From: an uncultured Tenacibaculum sp.
GTDB lineage: Bacteria; Bacteroidota; Bacteroidia; Flavobacteriales; Flavobacteriaceae
Direction: 5' to 3'
Assembly (NCBI GenBank): GCA_947493285.1
Contig: CANLQH010000002.1
Location: forward strand, 186,001 to 250,000
Length of the DNA: 64,000 nucleotides
This document shows, one piece after another, positions 1-8,257 of this stretch. The notes beneath the pieces are model-generated. The model had not been told where the DNA came from. It saw only the letters and a program-made list of their open reading frames with translations, and ran no database searches. A program made the position numbers and the translations under genes. Numbering within the stretch: position 1 is the stretch's first letter; each line of letters begins with the position of its first letter.

Positions 1-2
1 AC

Positions 3-176
3 TTAAGCGGAGTTCAGCTATACTCTAAAAGAGATAAGAATTTTTCTGGAGCTTATAGAGTAAATAGTATTCCTCGTTTTATCTTAATCGACCCACAAGG
101 AAATATTGTTGATGCTAATGCACCTAGACCATCTAGTCCAAAATTAATTGAGCTATTTGATTCTTTAAAAATATAA
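3..176 (+). CDS. Thioredoxin-fold (TlpA/AhpC-like) protein, C-terminal fragment
   Basis: The window opens inside this gene, so only the last 57 codons are visible. They read through an IPRFILIDPQGNIV stretch, which matches the cis-proline loop and following beta strand of TlpA/ResA-type thioredoxin-fold proteins, and end in a short helix. The catalytic CxxC region would lie upstream, outside the window. These proteins are usually periplasmic thiol oxidoreductases or lipoproteins in this phylum. The family call rests on this C-terminal signature alone, so the exact type is uncertain. Confidence 0.7.
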   Translation, partial: LSGVQLYSKRDKNFSGAYRVNSIPRFILIDPQGNIVDANAPRPSSPKLIELFDSLKI

Positions 177-196
177 TTGATTAAAATTTAGTCAAT

Positions 197-229
197 AAAA
201 AATCCAGCAACTAAGTTGCTGGATTTTTT
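197..229. terminator. Bidirectional intrinsic terminator
   Basis: A perfect stem (AATCCAGCAAC paired with GTTGCTGGATT, loop TAA) is flanked by an A-run on the left and a T-run on the right. It lies between the convergent thioredoxin-like gene and ahcY and can end both transcripts. Confidence 0.9.
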
Positions 230-250
230 ATTTATAGTCATTACTAAATC

Positions 251-1567
251 CTAGTATCTGTAATGCTCAGGCTTAAATGGCCCTTCAACAGTTACACCAA
301 TATAAGAAGCTTGTTCTTCACGTAACTCTGTTAATTCAACACCAATTTTAGCTAAGTGTAATTTTGCTACTTTTTCATCTAAATGCTTAGGTAACATATA
401 TACATCATTTTTATAGGCATCAGCATTGTTCCATAATTCAATCTGAGCTAATGTTTGATTTGTAAATGAGTTAGACATTACAAAACTTGGGTGTCCAGTT
501 GCACAACCTAAATTTACTAAACGCCCTTCAGCTAAAATGATAATATCATTTCCGTTTACGTTATACTTATCAACTTGAGGCTTAATAGTATCTTTAGTAT
601 CACCAAAGTTACCATTTAACCAAGCCATGTCAATTTCATTATCAAAGTGACCAATGTTACAAACAATAGCTTTGTCTTTCATTGCTTCGAAATGACGTCC
701 TTGAACGATATCTTTATTTCCAGTAGTAGTAATAATAATATCAGAATTACCAACAACTGTTTCTAATTTCTTTACTTCAAAACCGTCCATTGCAGCTTGT
801 AACGCACAAATAGGGTCAATTTCTGTAACAGTAACAATAGAACCCGCACCTTTAAAAGAAGCAGCTGTACCTTTACCTACATCACCATAACCACAAACAG
901 TTACACGCTTACCTGCTAACATAATATCAGTAGCTCTACGAATCGCATCAACTGCAGATTCTTTACATCCATATTTGTTATCAAACTTAGACTTCGTAAC
1001 AGAGTCGTTAACGTTAATTGCTGGCATTGGTAAAGTTCCGTTTTTAACTCTTTCGTATAAACGGTGAACTCCTGTAGTAGTTTCTTCTGATAAACCGTTG
1101 ATTCCTTCAGCTAACTCAGGGTACTTATCTAACACCATGTTTGTTAAATCTCCACCATCATCTAAAATCATGTTTAATGGTTGCTTATCTTCACCAAAGA
1201 ATAAAGTTTGCTCGATACACCAATCAAACTCTTCTTCAGTCATATCTTTCCATGCATAAACTGGCGTTCCAGCAGCAGCGATTGCAGCAGCAGCCTGATC
1301 TTGTGTAGAAAAAATATTACAAGAACTCCAAGTAACCTCAGCTCCTAAAGCTTGTAAAGTTTCAATTAAAACCGCAGTTTGAATCGTCATGTGTAAACAT
1401 CCTGCAATTCTTGCACCTTTTAATGGTTGCTCATCTTTATATTCTTCTCTTAAAGACATTAATCCTGGCATTTCAGCTTCTGCCAATTCAATCTCTTTTC
1501 TCCCCCAATCAGCTAAAGAGATATCTTTAACTTTAAAAGGTACGTATGTAGCGGTATTTGTGCTCAT
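251..1567 (-). CDS. ahcY: Adenosylhomocysteinase (SAH hydrolase)
   Basis: Cytosolic enzyme of the activated methyl cycle that splits S-adenosylhomocysteine into adenosine and homocysteine, removing the product inhibitor of methyltransferases. The 438-residue length is normal. The NAD-binding [10 protein letters not shown] loop is present, as are the substrate-domain stretch [13 protein letters not shown] near residue 58 and the C-terminal PFKPEHYRY that reaches across the dimer. It is monocistronic, bounded by the terminator on its 3' side and a divergent gene on its 5' side. A TAnnTTTG box about 40 bp upstream supports the chosen start. Confidence 0.97.
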   Translation of the reverse strand: MSTNTATYVPFKVKDISLADWGRKEIELAEAEMPGLMSLREEYKDEQPLKGARIAGCLHMTIQTAVLIETLQALGAEVTWSSCNIFSTQDQAAAAIAAAGTPVYAWKDMTEEEFDWCIEQTLFFGEDKQPLNMILDDGGDLTNMVLDKYPELAEGINGLSEETTTGVHRLYERVKNGTLPMPAINVNDSVTKSKFDNKYGCKESAVDAIRRATDIMLAGKRVTVCGYGDVGKGTAASFKGAGSIVTVTEIDPICALQAAMDGFEVKKLETVVGNSDIIITTTGNKDIVQGRHFEAMKDKAIVCNIGHFDNEIDMAWLNGNFGDTKDTIKPQVDKYNVNGNDIIILAEGRLVNLGCATGHPSFVMSNSFTNQTLAQIELWNNADAYKNDVYMLPKHLDEKVAKLHLAKIGVELTELREEQASYIGVTVEGPFKPEHYRY

Positions 1568-1603
1568 ATTTATGTATATTTATGTATCTAAATTTTTGAG
1601 TCG

Positions 1604-1611
1604 CAAAATTA
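1604..1611 (-). promoter_or_regulatory. Putative -7 box of ahcY promoter
   Basis: Reads TAATTTTG on the minus strand, an exact match to the Bacteroidota -7 consensus TAnnTTTG, about 37 nt before the ahcY start codon. No clear -33 TTTG was found. Confidence 0.55.
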
Positions 1612-1630
1612 CGAAATAACTTTCTAAAAT

Positions 1631-2257
1631 ATGCCTATTCACAAAACATTAACGGTAAGCAACAACTCTAAAGTATTGATTTGGAAGATAGAAGAATCTT
1701 TTGAAGATTTATCTGAAGGAATAGTACTTACTAAAAATAATCAAGACCGTGTTGATGGTATGAAATCTGATTTGCATCGAAGAGGTTTTTTAAGCGTTCG
1801 TCATTTACTAAAAGAAGTAGGATATACAGATGCTGATTTGGTATATGATGAATATGGAAAGCCTCATTTAAAAGATGGTAAATTTATTTCGATTACACAT
1901 TCGTTTACTTTTTCAGGCATCATTATTTCTGATGAAAAACCTGTTGGAATAGACATTGAAAAACAACGTGATAAAATTGTAAAGATTGCGCATAAATTTA
2001 CGCCCATCGAGGAATATAAGTCAATTGCGAATCACGATGCTTTGGTAAGTAAACTGACTATAGTTTGGGGGGCTAAGGAGAGTTTATATAAGATTTACGG
2101 AAAGAAAAAGTTACTCTTTTTGGAGAATATTTACATAGAAGATTTTTCGTTTGACACTAATAAAACTACGGGTAAAATATTATATGAAGGACAAACCTCT
2201 GAATATGATATTCAGTTTTTAGAAACTGAAGGTTTTACATGTGTATATGCTTCCTAA
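1631..2257 (+). CDS. 4'-phosphopantetheinyl transferase superfamily protein
   Basis: Transfers the phosphopantetheine arm of CoA to a serine of acyl- or peptidyl-carrier proteins. The 208-residue protein has both family signatures: the magnesium-binding VGIDIE at residues 105-110 and WGAKESLYK at 146-154. The length and the ITHSF stretch before the first motif fit the Sfp/HetI type rather than the short AcpS type. It starts 63 bp from the divergent ahcY start. No polyketide or peptide synthetase is nearby, so the carrier protein it serves cannot be inferred here. Confidence 0.88.
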   Translation: MPIHKTLTVSNNSKVLIWKIEESFEDLSEGIVLTKNNQDRVDGMKSDLHRRGFLSVRHLLKEVGYTDADLVYDEYGKPHLKDGKFISITHSFTFSGIIISDEKPVGIDIEKQRDKIVKIAHKFTPIEEYKSIANHDALVSKLTIVWGAKESLYKIYGKKKLLFLENIYIEDFSFDTNKTTGKILYEGQTSEYDIQFLETEGFTCVYAS

Positions 2258-2300
2258 AAATCTTATCTTTTTTAAAATTTCGTAGTATATCTTAGTCCAT

Positions 2301-2308
2301 TATCTTTG
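2301..2308 (+). promoter_or_regulatory. Putative -7 box of thiamine-binding/pnuC operon
   Basis: TATCTTTG, an exact TAnnTTTG match, 21 bp before the start codon of the small thiamine-binding gene. It predicts a leader of roughly 15 nt, too short for a riboswitch. Confidence 0.55.
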
Positions 2309-2329
2309 CTTCTCTAATTTATACTTTCT

Positions 2330-2590
2330 ATGAAAATATCAGTAGAGTTAACGTTAACTCCTCTTCAAAACGAATTCGAAGAACCAATTATCAACTTTAT
2401 AAAAAAGTTAAGAGCATCAGACTTAACTGTACTTGAAAATCCATTAAGTACGCAAGTGTATGGTGAATATGATAAAGTAATGCAGGTCTTAACTACCGAA
2501 ATAAAAGAAGCCTTTGAATTGATAGATAAAGGTTTATTATTAATGAAAATTGTAAAATCTGATCGTAGCGACTATGAACCAACTTTTTGA
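2330..2590 (+). CDS. Thiamine-binding (YkoF/MTH1187-like) small protein
   Basis: An 86-residue protein of the thiamine-binding ferredoxin-like family (MTH1187/YkoF type). The pattern of an N-terminal beta strand VELTLTPL, a central helix, the turn NPLSTQVYGEYDKVM and a second helix fits that fold. The known members bind thiamin or a related pyrimidine in the cytoplasm. Its end overlaps the start of the PnuC-family gene by 17 nt, implying translational coupling, and a TPP riboswitch lies 1.7 kb downstream. This makes a role in thiamin handling likely, but it is inferred from context. Confidence 0.75.
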   Translation: MKISVELTLTPLQNEFEEPIINFIKKLRASDLTVLENPLSTQVYGEYDKVMQVLTTEIKEAFELIDKGLLLMKIVKSDRSDYEPTF

Positions 2591-3206
2591 TTTCCTTTTC
2601 GGGCAATATGCCAACTCTTCAACGATTGATATTACTTTAGAAATAATCGCAGTAATCTTTGGTTTTCTTTCTGTTTGGTTTTCAAAACAGAATAAAATTT
2701 GGGTGTTTCCTACTGGGCTAATTAGTACATCCATCTTTGTATATCTTCTTTTAAAATGGGGACTTTTAGGTGATATGATGATTAATGGGTACTACTTTAT
2801 TATGAGCCTTTATGGTTGGTATATTTGGACACGTAAAGTTGATGCTACTCACGTTACACCAATTTCTAGAACAACACTTAAAGAAAAAAAGACAAGTGTT
2901 ATCATTTTTTTAAGCACGCTTGTTTTTGTGTACGCTGTTTACACTTATTTTGACAAATGGAATAATTTAACGGCTTACATTGATACCGTAACTACAGCTG
3001 TTTTCTTTGTTGGAATGTGGCTGATGGCAAAGCGAAAAATAGAAAATTGGATTTATTGGATTATCGGAGATATTATTTCTGTCCCGTTATATTTTTATAA
3101 AGGATTTACATTTTCGAGTTTTCAGTATTTAATATTTACCTTTATAGCAATATCAGGATATTTAGCATGGAAAAAAAGCTTAGACAAAAAAGCATCAACC
3201 TTATAA
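2574..3206 (+). CDS. PnuC/PnuT-family vitamin transporter
   Basis: A 210-residue inner-membrane protein with about seven hydrophobic segments and the tryptophan-rich stretches typical of the PnuC family (for example YYFIMSLYGWYIW and NWIYWIIGDIISVPLYFYKG). PnuC members facilitate uptake of nicotinamide riboside, whereas the PnuT branch in this phylum takes up thiamin. The preceding thiamine-binding gene and the nearby TPP riboswitch with its receptor favour thiamin. The NadR-like kinase overlapping its 3' end would fit nicotinamide riboside. The family is clear and the substrate is not. Confidence 0.88.
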   Translation: MNQLFDFLFGQYANSSTIDITLEIIAVIFGFLSVWFSKQNKIWVFPTGLISTSIFVYLLLKWGLLGDMMINGYYFIMSLYGWYIWTRKVDATHVTPISRTTLKEKKTSVIIFLSTLVFVYAVYTYFDKWNNLTAYIDTVTTAVFFVGMWLMAKRKIENWIYWIIGDIISVPLYFYKGFTFSSFQYLIFTFIAISGYLAWKKSLDKKASTL

Positions 3207-3820
3207 AGGTTGTTTTATTTGGTCCAGAAAGCACAGGTAAAACTACGCTCTCTCGTCAACTTGCACGTCATTACAATACCGTTTGGGCTCCAGAATTTGC
3301 TCGTGATTATTTGCAAGAAAAATGGAATAACGAGCGTAAAATTTGTGAACAAGAAGATATTCTTCCGATTGCTCAAGGACAAATTCAGTTAGAAAACGAT
3401 TTAGCTAAAAAAGCAGATAAATTATTAATTTGTGATACTGATTTATTAGAAACTAAAGTATATTCTGAAGAATATTATGGCGGGTTTGTAGACCCAAAAC
3501 TTGACGAGGCTGCTATAGAAAATTCATACGATATTTATTTTTTAACTTACATCGATACTCCTTGGGAAGAAGACGATTTACGTGATCGCCCAGAACAAAG
3601 GCTTGAAATGTTTAATGCTTTTGAAAACACCTTAAAAAAGTACAATCGTCCGTATATTTTATTAAAAGGAGATAAAGAAACTCGTTTTAAAAAAGCTACA
3701 GAAGTAATTGATAAACTAATCGCCTCTAAAGAAAACTTATATTCGTATTCTGATACTTTGATTGATTTAGATTTACATTTTCTACACCAAAATACGGATG
3801 TAAGTAACCTACCTTCTTAA
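3167..3820 (+). CDS. NadR-like AAA ATPase / vitamin kinase
   Basis: A 217-residue P-loop protein with Walker A GPESTGKTTL at residues 19-28 and a CDTDLLETKVYSEEYYGG stretch like the ribosylnicotinamide kinase domain of NadR. It has no nucleotidyltransferase domain or DNA-binding domain. Such stand-alone kinases trap the vitamin brought in by a PnuC-family transporter by phosphorylating it. The start overlaps the transporter gene by 40 nt, so the two are probably coupled. Substrate could be nicotinamide riboside or, given the thiamin neighbours, thiamin. No alternative ATG exists before the P-loop. Confidence 0.82.
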   Translation: MEKKLRQKSINLIKVVLFGPESTGKTTLSRQLARHYNTVWAPEFARDYLQEKWNNERKICEQEDILPIAQGQIQLENDLAKKADKLLICDTDLLETKVYSEEYYGGFVDPKLDEAAIENSYDIYFLTYIDTPWEEDDLRDRPEQRLEMFNAFENTLKKYNRPYILLKGDKETRFKKATEVIDKLIASKENLYSYSDTLIDLDLHFLHQNTDVSNLPS

Positions 3821-3822
3821 CT

Positions 3823-4227
3823 GTGAATAAAGAAATTTTATTTAAAGAGTTACAATTTAAAGCAGTTCGAAGTTCTGGTGCTGGTGGGCAACATGTAAAC
3901 AAAGTTTCGTCAAAAGTAGAACTCTCTTTTAACCTTTTACTTTCTGAAGGCTTAAGCAATGAAGAGAAAATAACACTTCAAAAAAACATAAAAAATCGAC
4001 TTAACAAAGAAGGCATCTTATTATTATCAAGTGGAGAAACTCGTTCTCAACACAGAAATAAAGAACTGGTTATAAAACGTTTTTTTGAATTAATTACCTC
4101 AAGCTTAATCAAGAAAAAAATACGAAAAGCTTCCAAACCAACAAAGGCATCAATAAAAAGAAAGGCTGAAAATAAAAAGCGAAATGCGCTTAAGAAAGTT
4201 CTACGAAAAAAGCCTAATATAGATTAA
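3823..4227 (+). CDS. arfB: Peptidyl-tRNA hydrolase ArfB (GGQ ribosome-rescue factor)
   Basis: Rescues ribosomes stalled on mRNAs that lack a stop codon by hydrolysing the peptidyl-tRNA. The catalytic SSGAGGQHVNK loop lies at residues 17-27, and the C-terminal third is a lysine/arginine-rich tail that in this family enters the empty mRNA channel. The length of 134 residues is typical of YaeJ/ArfB. The gene begins with GTG two bases after the stop of the kinase gene and so belongs to the same transcript. Its function is unrelated to vitamin uptake. Confidence 0.93.
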   Translation: MNKEILFKELQFKAVRSSGAGGQHVNKVSSKVELSFNLLLSEGLSNEEKITLQKNIKNRLNKEGILLLSSGETRSQHRNKELVIKRFFELITSSLIKKKIRKASKPTKASIKRKAENKKRNALKKVLRKKPNID

Positions 4228-4268
4228 GCATTTGTTTTTTCGACAACCTAGATAAAAATTATTGCTTC

Positions 4269-4303
4269 TTTGTGTTCTATTCTAAAAATCTGTTATACAT
4301 TTG
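4269..4303 (+). promoter_or_regulatory. Putative promoter of the TPP-riboswitch receptor gene
   Basis: TACATTTG at 4296-4303 is an exact Bacteroidota -7 box, and TTTG at 4269-4272 could be the -33 element (spacer 23 bp, slightly long). The predicted start is within a few bases of the first riboswitch helix at 4307, so the transcript would begin at the aptamer. Confidence 0.6.
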
Positions 4304-4306
4304 CAG

Positions 4307-4391
4307 CGTTCTCGTAAAGGGGTGCCTAATATCGGCTGAGATCATACCCAATGAACCTAGAACAGGTAATGCTGTTTAGGGATTGTGAACG
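4307..4391 (+). ncRNA. TPP (THI-box) riboswitch aptamer
   Basis: The segment carries the conserved THI-box blocks in order: GGGGTGC, CTGAGATCATACCC, GAACCT and a final TTAGGGA. The closing helix P1 is formed by CGTTC at 4307-4311 and GAACG at 4387-4391. It senses thiamin pyrophosphate and normally switches expression off when the cofactor is plentiful. It lies in the leader of the TonB-dependent receptor gene, with about 143 nt between aptamer and start codon that must hold the expression platform. Confidence 0.93.
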
Positions 4392-4396
4392 TAAAG

Positions 4397-4464
4397 AAAA
4401 CATCTAATAGATGTTTTAGTGTACAGGTGAAAAAATTATGCTTTTTTATTTTTACGCTACGTTC
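4397..4464 (+). promoter_or_regulatory. Possible riboswitch expression platform
   Basis: A 9-bp hairpin AAAACATCT/AGATGTTTT occupies 4397-4417. Further down, TACGTTC at 4458-4464 can pair with GAACGTA at 4387-4393, which includes the 3' strand of aptamer helix P1. The two pairings are mutually exclusive with P1 and could form the ligand-free state. This is read by eye without folding energies. Confidence 0.35.
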
Positions 4465-4534
4465 AAAACACGTTAATTATTCAACAAAAACATAGAATAA
4501 TTACCTCTTTTTATTCGATTTTATTTTTAAAAAA

Positions 4535-6928
4535 ATGAGACCGATGTCCTTTATTAAACAAGTGAAGATAGTAGCTTTTTTAATGGTATTATTTGCAACC
4601 TTAACCGCAAATGCACAAGATTACATTTTAGCTGGTAAAGTAGTTAACAACAAACAAGAACCTTTGGTTGGAGCTACCGTTGCTGTTAAACAATTACAAA
4701 AAGGAACTTCAACTGATTTTGAAGGAACTTTTAAATTAAACTTAACTAAAGGTAAACACATTATTGAGGTTTCTTACCTTGGTTATAAAACCTTAACTCA
4801 AGAAATTGATATCACATCAAACCAAAGCATTACTTTAAACTTAGTTTCTGATGCTAATGTATTAGACGAAGTTTTAGTTTCTGCAGTTCGAGTAAAAGCA
4901 GATGCACCTGTAACACACTCTAACTTAACAAAAAAAGAAATTGCGAAGCGTAACTTAGGACAAGACATTCCTGTTTTAATGAACTACTTACCTTCAGTTG
5001 TTACTACATCTGATGCTGGTGCTGGTGTAGGTTATGCAGGTATTCGTGTTCGTGGTTCTGATGCTACGCGAGTAAATGTTACTATTAATGGTATTGCTTA
5101 TAACGATTCGGAAAGCCAAGGTACTTTTTGGGTAAACCTAGGAGATTTTGCTTCTTCTACCCAAAGTTTACAATTACAACGTGGTGTCGGAACATCAACC
5201 AATGGTTCAGGAGCCTTTGGTGCAAGTTTAAATATTTTGACTGATGCGGTTTCTGAAGAAGCTGGTGGAGAAATTTCTAATTCTTTCGGTTCTTTTAACA
5301 CCAGAAAACATACCGTAAAATTCACTACAGGGAAACTTAACAATCATTTTGAATTCGCAGGACGTTTATCAAACATCGAAAGTGACGGATATGTTGATAG
5401 AGCTTCAACCAGCTTAAAATCTTATTTCTTACAAGGAAGTTATACTGATGAAAACACCTTAATAAAAGCTTTGGCTTTTGGTGGAAAAGAAAAAACATAT
5501 TTATCTTGGAATGGTATCTTACAAAACAAATTAGATACAGACAGGACCTACAATCCTTCTGGTGAATATACCGATGTTGATGGAAACACTCAATACTACG
5601 ATAACGAAACCGATAATTATTGGCAAGATCATTATCAATTACACTGGAATGAAAAATTAAACGATAATTGGTCTACAAATATTGGTTTAAACTATACTAA
5701 AGGACGTGGTTACTATGAACAATATAGAGAAGATGAAGAAATAGGTTTATACAACGGAATAGTTGTAGCCACAGATACTAAAACTGAGGACGACGGAAGT
5801 TTAACTCCTATTACCGATTTAATTCGTAGACGTTGGTTAGATAATAAATTCTATGTAGCTAATGCTTCTGTAACTTACCAAAAAGAAAATTTAGAAGTCA
5901 TTTCTGGTGTATCTTACGGAAACTATGTCGGAGACCATTTCGGAGAAGTTATTTGGGCACGTCAATTTGCTAACAATGCAAACATTCGAGACCGTTATTA
6001 TTTCGGAACAGGAAAAAAGAAAGAGTTCAGTATCTTCTCTAAAGCTACTTATACATTAAACGAAAACTGGAAAGCTTTCTTAGATTTACAAGGTAGATTT
6101 GTAAACTATAAAACAAATGGTGAGGATTCAGACAGATCTCCTTTTAATGTAGATAAAGATTTCGAATTCTTTAATCCTAAGTTAGGTCTTACTTACAAAA
6201 TTAATAACCAACATAGTTTATATGCCTCTTATGCAAGAGCAAATAGAGAGCCTAATAGGTCAGATTTTGAAGCAGGTACAACAGAACACGAAACCTTAAA
6301 CGATTTTGAACTAGGCTGGCGTCATCAAAACAATAACACTAAATTAAATGTTAATGTATATTACATGAACTACAAAAATCAATTAGTGTTAACAGGTGCT
6401 TTAGATGATACTGGTTCTGCTATTAGAGCCACAAGCGGTAGCAGCTATCGATTAGGTTTAGAAGTAGATGCTTTTATACCAATTACAAATAAGTTATCGG
6501 CACAACCTAATTTAGCTATTAGTACTAACAAACATAGAGATTTTGTAAAGTCTGGTAGCGGAGCAAATGTGGTAAAAGGAGATACTAATATTTCTTATTC
6601 TCCTGATATAATTGCTGGAAATATATTAACTTATAAAGCAACAGATAATTTAGAATTATCTTTCTTAAGCAAGTATGTTGGTGAACAATACTTAAACAAT
6701 ATAGATGATAATACTTCTAAGTTAGATAGCTTTTTTGTAAACGACTTTAATGTGAATTATGAAATTAAGCCAAACAAAGTTTTTAAATCTATTATCCTAT
6801 CTGGATTAGTAAACAATGTTTTTGACACCAAATATGTGTCAAACGGAGCAGATTATGGTGGTGGTTATATTGTATACTTCCCACAAGCAACAAGAAATTT
6901 CTTACTTGGAGCTACATTAAAATTTTAA
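4535..6928 (+). CDS. TonB-dependent outer-membrane receptor, TPP-riboswitch controlled (probable thiamin receptor)
   Basis: A 797-residue receptor. The signal peptide ends near residue 27 (TANAQ), followed by a carboxypeptidase-regulatory-like beta domain (about 30-115), a plug domain with the motif IRVRGSDATRVNVTINGIAYND, and a 22-strand barrel region ending in the terminal phenylalanine expected for outer-membrane insertion. Control by a TPP riboswitch indicates that it imports thiamin or a precursor, as proposed for the OMR1 group in this phylum. An ATG three codons downstream is an equally possible start. A terminator follows at once, so it is monocistronic. Confidence 0.92.
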   Translation: MRPMSFIKQVKIVAFLMVLFATLTANAQDYILAGKVVNNKQEPLVGATVAVKQLQKGTSTDFEGTFKLNLTKGKHIIEVSYLGYKTLTQEIDITSNQSITLNLVSDANVLDEVLVSAVRVKADAPVTHSNLTKKEIAKRNLGQDIPVLMNYLPSVVTTSDAGAGVGYAGIRVRGSDATRVNVTINGIAYNDSESQGTFWVNLGDFASSTQSLQLQRGVGTSTNGSGAFGASLNILTDAVSEEAGGEISNSFGSFNTRKHTVKFTTGKLNNHFEFAGRLSNIESDGYVDRASTSLKSYFLQGSYTDENTLIKALAFGGKEKTYLSWNGILQNKLDTDRTYNPSGEYTDVDGNTQYYDNETDNYWQDHYQLHWNEKLNDNWSTNIGLNYTKGRGYYEQYREDEEIGLYNGIVVATDTKTEDDGSLTPITDLIRRRWLDNKFYVANASVTYQKENLEVISGVSYGNYVGDHFGEVIWARQFANNANIRDRYYFGTGKKKEFSIFSKATYTLNENWKAFLDLQGRFVNYKTNGEDSDRSPFNVDKDFEFFNPKLGLTYKINNQHSLYASYARANREPNRSDFEAGTTEHETLNDFELGWRHQNNNTKLNVNVYYMNYKNQLVLTGALDDTGSAIRATSGSSYRLGLEVDAFIPITNKLSAQPNLAISTNKHRDFVKSGSGANVVKGDTNISYSPDIIAGNILTYKATDNLELSFLSKYVGEQYLNNIDDNTSKLDSFFVNDFNVNYEIKPNKVFKSIILSGLVNNVFDTKYVSNGADYGGGYIVYFPQATRNFLLGATLKF

Positions 6929-6952
6929 ATAAGGGAAAAGTGCTAGAAAAAG

Positions 6953-6984
6953 AAAAAAACCGATGCAATTGCATCGGTTTTTTT
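6953..6984 (+). terminator. Intrinsic terminator of receptor gene
   Basis: Stem A7-CCGATGC paired with GCATCGG-T7, loop AATT, 24 bp after the receptor stop codon. Confidence 0.92.
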
Positions 6985-7087
6985 ATTAAAAAGTAGTCCT
7001 ATTCCTCTTAAGTTTTCTATTTAAAAAAACACTGAATACTTTAAAAAGATTTTTATTTATATTTGAGTTATAATATAAAAACAAATA

Positions 7088-7921
7088 ATGCAAATGAAAA
7101 AAAACTTATTTAAAACTTCTCTAATTTTATTGTTAATTACAACTTTTTATTCCTGTACAAGTGAAGATGACAACCCTATTAATTCAATTAAATTAGTAAA
7201 AGTATTAACACATACTAACTCTAGTGGGGTTTCAAGAAATCTAAATATCACTTATAACAATAGTAATAACATTAAAAGAATAGACTCAGAATCTTATTAC
7301 AAACTTTACACATATTCTGGTGAAAATATTTCTAAAATAGAAAGTATAACTTTACCAAACACACCTTACTACACCATTGAATTTACATATTTAAACGGTA
7401 GAGTTGTTAATACAAAAAGAACAAATCACTATAATAGTTCAGTAATGTATGTTGATTATTCATATTCTAGTGATGGTCGAATTAATCGCATATGTTTATA
7501 TGATAGTGATCAAGAAAAGAATGATGGATTATGTGAAAAATCATATCAAATTGAATATGCAGGTGCAACTACTAATTATTTAGAAAAAACATTTTTAAGA
7601 GATGTAGGACTTACTCTTTTTGAAACAAAAACAAAATGGGAGTATGATTCTAATACTAGACCATTTTTTGGGCAAGCAATTAACACTATAAGTATACCTT
7701 ACGCAACAAATGGATTAGAAGTAGATTGGGAAATAGTATACTCTTTAAACAATCCTACAAAAAGAACTCAAAAAGATAATAATACAGGAGTGTATAATTT
7801 ATCAAAAACTTATAACTATTTATATGATAAAGATGGTTCGCCAATTATGATGGAAACTAAAAAATATGATTTAACTAACGGAAATTTGTTATCTACTTTT
7901 AAATCTGAAATTAAATATTAA
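7088..7921 (+). CDS. Lipoprotein with YD/RHS-like repeats, function unknown
   Basis: A 277-residue protein with a lipoprotein signal peptide ending in the lipobox FYSC, followed by acidic residues, a sign of surface export in this phylum. The rest consists of repeated tyrosine-rich beta hairpins such as YKLYTYSGENISKIES and VDYSYSSDGRINRI, a pattern like short RHS/YD repeats. Asparagine and serine are frequent. It stands alone between two terminators. The second methionine (7094) could be the true start because it begins the basic MKKN segment. I do not recognise a specific family or function. Confidence 0.75.
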   Translation: MQMKKNLFKTSLILLLITTFYSCTSEDDNPINSIKLVKVLTHTNSSGVSRNLNITYNNSNNIKRIDSESYYKLYTYSGENISKIESITLPNTPYYTIEFTYLNGRVVNTKRTNHYNSSVMYVDYSYSSDGRINRICLYDSDQEKNDGLCEKSYQIEYAGATTNYLEKTFLRDVGLTLFETKTKWEYDSNTRPFFGQAINTISIPYATNGLEVDWEIVYSLNNPTKRTQKDNNTGVYNLSKTYNYLYDKDGSPIMMETKKYDLTNGNLLSTFKSEIKY

Positions 7922-7950
7922 TATGTGACTCTCTAAAATAGCTTTACATA

Positions 7951-7997
7951 ATAAGTAAAAAAATCCCGAGTTTTAAACTCGAGATTTTTTTACTTAT
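7951..7997. terminator. Bidirectional terminator between convergent genes
   Basis: A long hairpin (ATAAGTAAAAAAATC with GATTTTTTTACTTAT, inner CGAGTTT/AAACTCG) ends the lipoprotein transcript and the minus-strand sulfur operon. The stop codon of the HMA gene lies within the stem. Confidence 0.92.
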
Positions 7998-8256
7998 TTA
8001 CTTTACCTACTGCACAGCTTACAAATGATTTTGCTTTGTGTAATACTGTGTTTTTATCGCCTACTTCTGGGTATCCTAGTTTAGATAATTTTTCTTTTAC
8101 CAAAATTAAAGTTGCTTCATTACTTGTTAAGGTTACTAACGAATTTTCTACATCAACATTTACATTTTCTGTACCCTTTATTGAATTTAATCCGTTAATA
8201 ATGGTATTTGCACAACCTCCGCATTTTAAATTCTCAATATAAATTTCTTGCTTCAT
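7990..8256 (-). CDS. Heavy-metal-associated (HMA) domain protein
   Basis: An 88-residue cytosolic protein with one HMA ferredoxin-like domain. The metal-binding loop is KCGGCANTI with cysteines 12 and 15, where most copper chaperones have MxCxxC, so the metal is not certain. It is the last gene of a run with two rhodanese proteins and a SulP transporter, separated from the rhodanese lipoprotein gene by a single base. In that context it may handle thiophilic metals or sulfane sulfur. No P-type ATPase is nearby. Confidence 0.85.
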   Translation of the reverse strand: MKQEIYIENLKCGGCANTIINGLNSIKGTENVNVDVENSLVTLTSNEATLILVKEKLSKLGYPEVGDKNTVLHKAKSFVSCAVGKVNK

Positions 8257-8257
8257 T

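Noticed and set aside
1565..1590. Direct repeat TTTATGTATA before ahcY as a regulator site
   Set aside because: The repeat is short and AT-rich, and such repeats occur by chance at this base composition.
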